Origin: Devosia indica
Lineage (GTDB): Bacteria; Pseudomonadota; Alphaproteobacteria; Rhizobiales; Devosiaceae
NCBI RefSeq assembly: GCF_003056405.1
Contig: NZ_PYVZ01000023.1
Coordinates: forward strand, 1 to 41,909
Direction: 5' to 3'
DNA length: 41,909 bases
Positions within the stretch are counted from its first letter, which is position 1; each line of letters opens with the position of its first letter. Below the pieces are notes generated by a model. That model saw only the letters and a list, made by a program, of their open reading frames with translations. It ran no database searches and had not been told where the DNA came from. Shown here piece by piece: positions 36,062 to 41,909 of the stretch. The position numbers and the translations under genes are program-made.

Positions 36062-38206
36062 ATGTTGCGCCTGTCGCCGCAGGCGCGGCTGATAGTGGTC
36101 GCTGCGGTGTTTCTGATTGTTGCTTCGGGCGCGATATGGCTTGCCGCCAGCCAGTCCTGGATGGGTCTTGCCCTGGCGCCGGGCGATGATGGGCTGGTTG
36201 TGATACGGGACGTACAGCGGGAGGACCTGCCGGCGGTGCTTCAACCTGGTGTTCGCCTCGATACCCTGGCGGCCCCTGGCCAGGGAGACCCGCTCGACCT
36301 TCGGGCGCTCGATGTGATCGAAGAGCCGGACACGCTTGATACCTATGCCGAACTCAATGCCTTCCGCGCGCGCCAGTCTGCATTGGATCGCGTGCTCAGT
36401 GCTGGTCAGGTCGTGCTTGGTGTGACCCTGGCGGACGGCAGCAGCGCTGAGGTTGAACTGACCGCGCTGGGGTCCAGGCCTGTCTGGTCGCTCCCCTTTG
36501 AATTCTGGCTCCAGCTTGGGGTCGGTGGGGCGGGTATTCTGCTGGGCGGCTGGGTCTGGGCGCTGCGGCACGAAGAAGCCAGCACCTATTTTGCGGTATC
36601 CGGCTTTGGCCTAATGCTGTCGGCCACGGCGGCCGCCATCTACAGCACAAGGGAACTGGCGCTGGAGGGGGGGCTGTTCCGCCTGTTGTCGGCGGGAAAC
36701 TACACAGGCACCAATATTTTCGGGCTGGCCTTGATCAGCTTGCTGCTGGTCTATCCGCACCGTCTGGCCGGGCGGCGGGTGATTGGTGCGGTCTGGGTGT
36801 TGGGGCTGAGCGTGGTGCTGTCCCATGTCCTGCAGCTCGCCCCGTCACAGGCCGTGGGGGCCTATGCACCAATGCTGGCACAGTTCGTGGCGCTGTTCGC
36901 GCTGATCGTTGCCCAGCTATACTATTCAAGGCGCAATCCGCTGGCGCGCGCGGCCCTTGGCTGGTTTGGCCTCTCGGTTCTGCTGGGAACCGGGCTGTTC
37001 GTGTTTGCCATCGCAGCGCCCACACTGTTGGGGTTGGCGCCGCAGGCCTCTCAGGCCAATGCCTTTGCCATTATCCTTTTGATCTATGCCGGGCTGGCCA
37101 TTGGTGTTGCCCGCTATCGGTTGTTTGATCTGGGGACTTGGGCCTTCCGCCTGATCTCCTACCTGATCGGCGCCTTGTTGCTGCTCGCGCTCGATGCGGT
37201 ACTCATCTATGGCGTGGCACTGGAGCGCCTGCCGGCTTTCGGGCTGGCATTGCTGACAGTCGCCTTGGTCTATCTGCCGCTTCGCAACATGATCGGAACC
37301 CGCATATTGAGACGGGATCATCTGGACGAGCAACGGTTTCGCGAGATTCTCGATATTGCCCTGGCGCGCAGCAGCCTCGATCAGGCCGTCGGTTGGCATG
37401 AGCTGTTGTCGGAAGCCTTCAATCCGCTGACCATCGAAACGGCGACTGGCGGCAGCATGGTGGAGCTGCGTGATGCGGGGCAAGAGTTGCTGGTGCCGGC
37501 ATGCGGGCCGCTGCCGGCCCTGGTGCTGCGCTTTGCCGATGGTGGACGGCGGCTGTTTTCCCAGGCCGACGTGAATCGGGTCTCGGGGATGATCCAGCTG
37601 ATGCAGCATGCCCTGGATAGCCGCGATGCCCATGAGCAAGGTGCGCGGCAGGAGCGGTCGCGGATCGCGCGCGACCTGCACGACAATATCGGGGCGCAAT
37701 TGCTTCGCACGCTGCACAGCAGCGAGACCGAGCGCAAGGATGCCATTGTCAGCGAGACCCTGACGGATCTGCGTGACATCATCGCCAATGCGCATGGCAA
37801 TGGCATCAGGCTGGACGAGGTGCTGGCCGAACTGCGCTACGAGACCAATGAGCGGCTCGTACAGGTCGGGCTGGCGCTAGACTGGTCGGTGTCAGGTGAT
37901 GAGGGCAGGATCGTCAGCGCCCGGCTTGCCCACACGATCCGCTCGATAGTCCGTGAGGCAGCCAGCAACGCGATCCGGCATGCCAAGGCCACCCGATTTA
38001 GCGTGGCGCTCTTGATTGCGGACGAGCGGGTCAGCCTTTCGATTGCCGATGACGGCGTGGGCTTTGACGAAAAGAGCACGCATTCCGGCGATGGCCTGGG
38101 CAATATGCGATCACGCACGCTGGCGCATCGCGGAACTTTCGCCATCTCCGGCACAGGGGGGACCAGGATTGCAGTGCAGCTCCCCCTGGGGGATCCGGCA
38201 CCATGA
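36062..38206 (+). CDS. Membrane sensor histidine kinase (HisKA_3/NarX type) with PDZ-like periplasmic domain
   Basis: This 714-residue kinase has N-terminal helix 1 (about 9-30). A periplasmic region of about 105 residues follows, with a PDZ-like 'DGLVVIRDVQREDLPAVLQPGVRLDTL'. Eight or nine transmembrane segments (about 142-410) precede the cytosolic kinase. The H-box is 'ERSRIARDLHDNIGAQL', with phospho-acceptor His540. The ATPase part has 'VREAASNAIRHAKAT' (N-box), 'IADDGVGFDE' and 'GLGNMRSR'. ATG 36062 is chosen for its GAGGGGG ribosome site; the frame is open 34 codons upstream. It overlaps the response-regulator gene by 4 bp, and the two form a two-component system. The signal is unknown. 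Confidence 0.9.
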   Translation: MLRLSPQARLIVVAAVFLIVASGAIWLAASQSWMGLALAPGDDGLVVIRDVQREDLPAVLQPGVRLDTLAAPGQGDPLDLRALDVIEEPDTLDTYAELNAFRARQSALDRVLSAGQVVLGVTLADGSSAEVELTALGSRPVWSLPFEFWLQLGVGGAGILLGGWVWALRHEEASTYFAVSGFGLMLSATAAAIYSTRELALEGGLFRLLSAGNYTGTNIFGLALISLLLVYPHRLAGRRVIGAVWVLGLSVVLSHVLQLAPSQAVGAYAPMLAQFVALFALIVAQLYYSRRNPLARAALGWFGLSVLLGTGLFVFAIAAPTLLGLAPQASQANAFAIILLIYAGLAIGVARYRLFDLGTWAFRLISYLIGALLLLALDAVLIYGVALERLPAFGLALLTVALVYLPLRNMIGTRILRRDHLDEQRFREILDIALARSSLDQAVGWHELLSEAFNPLTIETATGGSMVELRDAGQELLVPACGPLPALVLRFADGGRRLFSQADVNRVSGMIQLMQHALDSRDAHEQGARQERSRIARDLHDNIGAQLLRTLHSSETERKDAIVSETLTDLRDIIANAHGNGIRLDEVLAELRYETNERLVQVGLALDWSVSGDEGRIVSARLAHTIRSIVREAASNAIRHAKATRFSVALLIADERVSLSIADDGVGFDEKSTHSGDGLGNMRSRTLAHRGTFAISGTGGTRIAVQLPLGDPAP

Positions 38207-38841
38207 ACGTGGACAACCTACTGATCGTCGAAGACATTTCCGAGGCGATGACTTCATTGATCCGGATTGCGCAAGCCGCTTTTCCCGAAGCCCGCGTCGA
38301 CACGGCCAGGAACATGAAGGAAGCGCGCCTGCAGATCGTGCAACGGAAATGGTCCATGGCGCTGGTCGATATTGGCCTGCCCGATGGCTCGGGGCTCGAC
38401 CTGGTGCGGCTGTTCTCGGAGCTGACGCCTGAAACCATCTGCGTGGTCAGCACGGTTCTCGGCGATGATGCCCATATCGTGGCGGCGCTTTCAGCGGGCG
38501 CACAGGGCTATATTCTCAAGGGGCAGCCGGAACCGGTATTGTTGCGACAGCTTATGCAGATTCAGCATGGCGTGCCGCCGCTTTCCCCAACCATTGCACG
38601 GCGGATCATGGAACATTTCCAGCGCACCGGCCCGGTCGAAAGCGAGGGTGATAGCCTGACCCGCCGTGAACTCGAAGTGCTCAAGCTGCTGGCCAAGGGG
38701 CTCCGCAATACAGATGTTGCGATGGCCCTGGATCTGGCTGAATCCACCATCGCTACCCATATCAAGAGCATCTACCGCAAGCTGGGCATATCCTCACGCG
38801 CCGAAGCGGCCCTGCACGCGACGCGCCTGGGGCTGACGTAA
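38203..38841 (+). CDS. Response regulator, NarL/LuxR type
   Basis: The 212-residue regulator has a receiver domain ('LLIVEDISEAM' acidic pocket, phospho-acceptor aspartate in 'ALVDIGLPDGSGLDL', lysine in 'GYILKGQ'). The C-terminal LuxR helix-turn-helix is 'LTRRELEVLKLLAKGLRNTDVAMALDLAESTIATHIKSIYRKLGISSRAEAA', with every landmark of the family. It is phosphorylated by the kinase encoded just before it (ATGA overlap) and binds DNA as a dimer. Targets are unknown; the divergent membrane-protein/rlmB operon is one candidate. Confidence 0.95.
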   Translation: MNVDNLLIVEDISEAMTSLIRIAQAAFPEARVDTARNMKEARLQIVQRKWSMALVDIGLPDGSGLDLVRLFSELTPETICVVSTVLGDDAHIVAALSAGAQGYILKGQPEPVLLRQLMQIQHGVPPLSPTIARRIMEHFQRTGPVESEGDSLTRRELEVLKLLAKGLRNTDVAMALDLAESTIATHIKSIYRKLGISSRAEAALHATRLGLT

Positions 38842-38881
38842 ACCAGGTTCTGCGATTGCGGCTTTCGCTTGGGCGAGGGGG

Positions 38882-38966
38882 TGGTGGAGGGGACTGGATT
38901 CGAACCAGTGTAGCCTGAGGCGTCAGATTTACAGTCTGATGGATTTAACCACTCTCCCACCCCTCC
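38882..38966 (-). tRNA. tRNA-Tyr(GTA)
   Basis: The complement is an 85-nt class II tRNA with CCA encoded. The acceptor GGAGGGG pairs with CCCCTCC, the anticodon arm CAGACTGTAAATCTG carries anticodon GTA, the variable arm is long, and the T-loop is GGTTCGAATCC. It is divergent from tRNA-Gly, 199 bp away. The gap holds no gene and should carry both tRNA promoters. Confidence 0.97.
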
Positions 38967-39165
38967 ACATTTCCGGGTAGGAAACGACATGAACTTGCGT
39001 GTCGTCGGGGCGGTTTATGGTTGGCTGTCGCATTAGTGTCAACACCCTAGCACGCAAGATGCGCAAGAATTTGGTCTGGCAGGCAAATTGTGGAAAGCGG
39101 GACGGTGTAGCCCTTGCCAGCCAGCCCCGGTTCGCGCTAATCGGTGCCGGTGGCATTGCCCTCGG

Positions 39166-39239
39166 GCGGGTATAGCTCAATGGTAGAGCAGCAGCCTTCC
39201 AAGCTGAATACGCGGGTTCGATTCCCGCTACCCGCTCCA
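39166..39239 (+). tRNA. tRNA-Gly(TCC), probable integration target of the island
   Basis: This is a 74-nt cloverleaf with encoded CCA. GCGGGTA pairs with TACCCGC, the D-arm is AGCTCAATGGTAGAGC, anticodon TCC lies in loop CTTCCAA, and the T-loop is GGTTCGATTCC. It reads GGA/GGG. A tyrosine recombinase gene starts about 145 bp downstream in the same direction, the classic arrangement of an element integrated at the tRNA 3' end. The attachment core should therefore lie in its T-arm/acceptor part (about 39212-39239). No second copy of that segment was found in the window. Confidence 0.96.
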
Positions 39240-39327
39240 TTTTCTCAACATCCAAATTGACTACGCATCTGGATTTGCTGGCATTTTTGCGGCGATCTTG
39301 GTATGATCGTGCGCAATCGGCAGAAAA

Positions 39328-39417
39328 ATGCCCTACAAATTGCCCTACAATGTGCCCTACAGCGGTGTGAATGGGAAGCGCGAATGCCTAAGCCGAATGA
39401 GCTCGACCGGTATCTAA
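39328..39417 (+). other. Triple 12-bp-period repeat before the integrase, with an overlapping tiny frame
   Basis: TGCCCTACA occurs exactly at 39329-39337, 39341-39349 and 39353-39361, giving a constant 12-bp period. Because the period is a multiple of three, a 29-codon frame (ATG 39328 to stop 39415-39417) reads the repeats as MPYK, LPYN and VPYS. It overlaps the integrase start. The repeats could be recombinase arm-type or repressor sites on one DNA face. A leader peptide is less likely, as no clear ribosome site precedes ATG 39328. Confidence 0.55.
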
Positions 39418-40766
39418 AGCGCCGCGGCTACAGCTGGCTTTACTATCGGCGCGTACCTACCAGACTAGCACGGCTAGATAGCCGATTTCCGGTCATCGAA
39501 CAGGCATTGGGCACTCGCGATCTAGTCGTGGCCAGAAAAGCGCGCGACTTACTTGCAAGTGCCGATGACGACCTTTGGGCCTCGATGATGCTAGGGGAGA
39601 ATGTTGAGCGGTCACGTGGCCGGTACGCCGCCGCCCTGAAACGTGTCAAAGCTATGGGATTTGGGTATGTGCCGGTGGAGGAACTGAGCCGCACCGCTAG
39701 CTGGGATGACATTTCCAGCCGCTTTGAGGCGATTTTACCGGTGTCGACGCCGCGAGAGATCGAACAGGCGGTCTTAGGGACAGTCTCAAAGCCGACGCAC
39801 CGATTTGACGATGCACTTAGGATTTTCATGGAAGGTCCGGGGAAAATGAGCTTAGCAAACAAGAGCCCAAACCAATTGCGCATTTGGAAGAACATTCCGA
39901 AGCGCGCTATCCGAAGGTTTGCAGAGGTCGTTGGCGACAAGCCGCTTGCTGATATTACGCGCGACGATGCGGTGCGGTTCTATCGCTATTGGCTCGCACG
40001 CATCGTGCCCGAGGACGATGCAGAGCCCTTGAATCCAAGCGGTGGGAACAGGGAAATCGGTGAATTGCGGAAGCTGTACCGAGAGTACTTCAGCTTCGAG
40101 CATAACGACAATGACAGGCTAAACCCATTTCTAGGGCTCAGCTTTGCGGAAGACGGCAACGTTCGCCGTCCCTCTTTCCCGGTAGACTGGATCGAAAGCC
40201 GGTTCTTGCGCGCCGGCAAGCTATCTGGTCTCAATCCAGAGGCCAGAGGTGTGTTGCTTGCGATGATAGAGACTGGCTGCCGCCCTTCCGAGATATGCAA
40301 TCTCACGCCAAGCGCTATTGTCCTCGATCATGCGGTGCCCCATATCGCTGTTCGTCCACGACGCGCTGGCGACCGAAAGAACTCTGACGTTAAGCAATTC
40401 GGGCCGCATGAGGTCAAAAGTACGGCCTCTATCCGCACCGTTCCTCTTGTCGGCATCTCGCTCCAGGTGTTCAAGGCGTTTCCCGCCGGTTTTCCGCGCT
40501 ACATGGACAAAACTGGTACGGCTTCGCAGACGATAAATTCCTTCTTGGGGGAGAATGGGCTTCTGCCGACCCAAGAGCACACGCTCTACGGACTGCGTCA
40601 CAGTTTTGAAGACCGCATGAAGGTTGCGAAAATCGATTACGAGGTGCGCATGGATATCTTCGGCCACACAGTCTCTCGCCCCAAATATGGCTCGGGTGGA
40701 GGCCTCGCCTGGCAGCGCGGCCTCCTCGCCAACATGGCGCTCCCTTTCGATGAAGGGATTATTTGA
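39384..40766 (+). CDS. Tyrosine recombinase / phage-type integrase of a tRNA-Gly island
   Basis: The 460-residue integrase has a DUF6538-like N-terminus ('RYLKRRGYSWLYYRRVPTRLARL...ALGTRDLVVARKARDLL'). A SAM-like core-binding part follows (about 180-270), then the catalytic domain with first arginine in 'IETGCRPSEICNL', beta-hairpin lysine 'HEVKSTASIRTVPL', box II 'YGLRHSFEDRM' (Tyr where His of HxxR is common), 'IFGHTV' and nucleophile tyrosine in 'KYGSGGG'. All are consistent with an active enzyme. ATG 39384 follows GGGAAG at good spacing; an upstream in-frame ATG at 39303 would translate the 12-bp repeats. It excises or integrates the element at tRNA-Gly. Confidence 0.92.
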   Translation: MPKPNELDRYLKRRGYSWLYYRRVPTRLARLDSRFPVIEQALGTRDLVVARKARDLLASADDDLWASMMLGENVERSRGRYAAALKRVKAMGFGYVPVEELSRTASWDDISSRFEAILPVSTPREIEQAVLGTVSKPTHRFDDALRIFMEGPGKMSLANKSPNQLRIWKNIPKRAIRRFAEVVGDKPLADITRDDAVRFYRYWLARIVPEDDAEPLNPSGGNREIGELRKLYREYFSFEHNDNDRLNPFLGLSFAEDGNVRRPSFPVDWIESRFLRAGKLSGLNPEARGVLLAMIETGCRPSEICNLTPSAIVLDHAVPHIAVRPRRAGDRKNSDVKQFGPHEVKSTASIRTVPLVGISLQVFKAFPAGFPRYMDKTGTASQTINSFLGENGLLPTQEHTLYGLRHSFEDRMKVAKIDYEVRMDIFGHTVSRPKYGSGGGLAWQRGLLANMALPFDEGII

Positions 40767-40929
40767 TCTTCCTGTCAGCAAGGTCGTCCAGTCTATGCCA
40801 TGTGATCGTCACATGGTGTACTAGAGGTTACAACTGCGTCTGGCACAGCGCCGGGAGCGTAGAGGCTCGCATTCCGGAATGTTGGAAGGCTTATTACTTG
40901 GTGCTGTCGCAAGAAACATTGTAGACTAA

Positions 40930-41487
40930 TTAATCATTTTTCTTGCTTGAATTTTGACTTTGCGATCCATTAGACCAATACCTTAAATATGTAGCACTTT
41001 CCATGATGTTGCTGGTTAGGTGGTCATACAGTGGTTTTCCTGACATCCTGCCCACCTTCGACAGTGGGAAATTATCACATTCGATGCTCAGTACTTGCCC
41101 TTGTATTCCTTTTACTCTCCAATCCCAACCAACTCGTAGCGAGGGGTTTGTGATGTCATCGAAAAATGAACGTCGATCTGGAACAAGGATGCAAAATTTC
41201 CTGCCATTCAAGTGATCTAACAATTCAACAAGTGCATCTTTTGAGCCGGTATCGTGCTCCAGTATCATGTTAATTCCATCATATATACCAATCACTGAGG
41301 TGTAGTCCTGATATTCAGGTCCACAGAAAGGTATTATAATTGGAGAAGACTTTTCGAGTATTTTGACGGCATGAACGATCTTTTCAATATTCGATCTGTC
41401 TCGTTTCGACTCAAACTGCGCCCATTTTCGCCCCGTCTGCATTGCTGGAACGTAGGCGAATATTGGTAGAAATACTGTCATCTTCAT
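40930..41487 (-). CDS. AT-rich island gene of unknown function
   Basis: The 185-residue product has no family I recognise. It has no membrane helix beyond a mildly hydrophobic start ('MTVFLPIFAYVPAM'). Predicted alternation of strands ('PIIIPF', 'KFCILVPD') and helices ('NIEKIVHAVKILEKS', 'SKDALVELLDHLNG') suggests an alpha/beta fold, and the tail is serine/asparagine-rich and polar. G+C is about 40 %, far below the flanks, pointing to recent transfer as island cargo. The ribosome site is weak. It lies opposite the integrase and may be self-contained; a defence or toxin role is only a guess from context. Confidence 0.6.
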   Translation of the reverse strand: MKMTVFLPIFAYVPAMQTGRKWAQFESKRDRSNIEKIVHAVKILEKSSPIIIPFCGPEYQDYTSVIGIYDGINMILEHDTGSKDALVELLDHLNGRKFCILVPDRRSFFDDITNPSLRVGWDWRVKGIQGQVLSIECDNFPLSKVGRMSGKPLYDHLTSNIMESATYLRYWSNGSQSQNSSKKND

Positions 41488-41542
41488 TTTTTCAGCTTGT
41501 TCTGTCTGACTAAATGATACCCTTAAAATGTTACCGAATACG

Positions 41543-41559
41543 CCCCCCCCTGGGGGGCT
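41543..41559. repeat. GC-only hairpin upstream of the small island gene
   Basis: G-C6 (41543-41549) pairs with G6-C (41553-41559) across a 3-base loop, a very stable 7-bp stem. It sits in the AT-rich gap between the two divergent island genes. Function is unknown; it could be a protein-binding or replication-type signal, or chance. Confidence 0.4.
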
Positions 41560-41617
41560 AGTTTGCCTCGTTGCGCTGCCTCAAGCTTTCGATCCATCAA
41601 TTGTCGAAGGCCCGGTA

Positions 41618-41809
41618 ATGCTTCCGCCCGCAGCCAAAATCCGAACAGCCAAACAGTGTGAGATCTATCTCGCTCGCCTGGCCGCAGTCATGCGGAAGGG
41701 GAGCGAGGCAAATGCTCGTCGACTGCTGCCGCTGGTTGCTAGGCTCAAGGCAGAGCTGGAGGCAGCGAGGGCGGAAGACGAACGTAAGCGCCAAGGCGCC
41801 CCCGTCTGA
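41618..41809 (+). CDS. Small helical protein of unknown function
   Basis: The 63-residue, strongly charged protein is probably a single long helix or helical hairpin ('AKQCEIYLARLAAVMRKGSEANARRLLPLVARLKAELEAARAEDERK'). ATG 41618 is chosen because GAAGG (41606-41610) precedes it; an in-frame ATG at 41528 would add 30 proline-rich residues across the GC hairpin. G+C is high again here. It may be a DNA-associated accessory protein of the island, but no family is recognised. Nothing further is seen up to the window end. Confidence 0.5.
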   Translation: MLPPAAKIRTAKQCEIYLARLAAVMRKGSEANARRLLPLVARLKAELEAARAEDERKRQGAPV

Positions 41810-41909
41810 CGTGCCGGTGGTTGGTAGGGTATTGGCACCGTGGATTTGATGACGGTGTGAGTTCCTATGTCTGCGCATATGCCCAGTGATAGAAGTTTCC
41901 AGTTGTTGG

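Noticed and set aside
40600..40640. Integrase thought inactive because box II reads YGLR instead of HxLR
   Set aside because: Tyrosine at this place occurs in other recombinases of this type, and the arginines, following histidines and nucleophile tyrosine are all present.
39212..41909. Second attachment site (repeat of the tRNA-Gly 3' end) inside the window
   Set aside because: No match to the T-arm/acceptor segment was found by eye up to the right edge.

Overview
The window is a G+C-rich (about 60 %) chromosomal segment of an alphaproteobacterium, most likely a Hyphomicrobiales member. Devosiaceae or a close relative is a guess. The pointers are the fused CysNC (NodQ-type) enzyme, a single-domain ATPase in a XylFH-type sugar transporter, many GTG/TTG starts, and tRNA-Tyr and tRNA-Gly close to rlmB. 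Taxonomy is inferred from gene content only.

Layout. (1) 1-1018: a phage-spike-like carbohydrate-binding protein with an uncertain 5' end and an abrupt base-composition change inside it. (2) 987-11249, minus strand: an exopolysaccharide cluster read right to left. It holds a small membrane-anchored helical protein, an O-antigen ligase/polymerase, a PPP-family phosphatase, a BY-type tyrosine kinase/co-polymerase, GT4 and GT2 glycosyltransferases, a second polymerase-like membrane protein, a flippase and a hexapeptide acetyltransferase. No outer-membrane exporter (Wza) and no priming glycosyltransferase lie in the window. (3) 11501-19883, minus strand: a catabolic/uptake operon with a peptide-type ABC importer (binding protein, two permeases, fused dual ATPase), a fumarase/aspartase-superfamily lyase with altered active-site motifs, a flavin reductase and a LysR regulator as last gene. 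(4) tRNA-Thr(TGT), then cysD-cysNC (PAPS synthesis) converging on manC (GDP-mannose synthesis). (5) A ROK repressor divergent from a xylose-type sugar ABC operon, followed by class III alcohol dehydrogenase, a small P-loop ATPase, a UPF0178 protein and a polysaccharide-deacetylase lipoprotein. (6) Minus strand: an alditol-oxidase-like flavoenzyme and a 130-residue unknown, both translationally coupled to rlmB, and a small membrane-anchored protein. (7) A PDZ-like/multi-TM histidine kinase with a NarL-type response regulator. (8) tRNA-Tyr and tRNA-Gly(TCC), with a tyrosine recombinase immediately downstream of tRNA-Gly. This is the start of an integrated island whose other end lies beyond the window; its visible cargo is one AT-rich unknown gene and one small helical protein.

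Most of the window is ordinary. The parts most worth a second look are the lyase lacking the canonical GRTH histidine within its operon, the tRNA-Gly island start with three exact 9-bp repeats at 12-bp period before the integrase, the orphan terminator-like hairpin in front of cysD, and the phosphatase embedded beside the BY-kinase.
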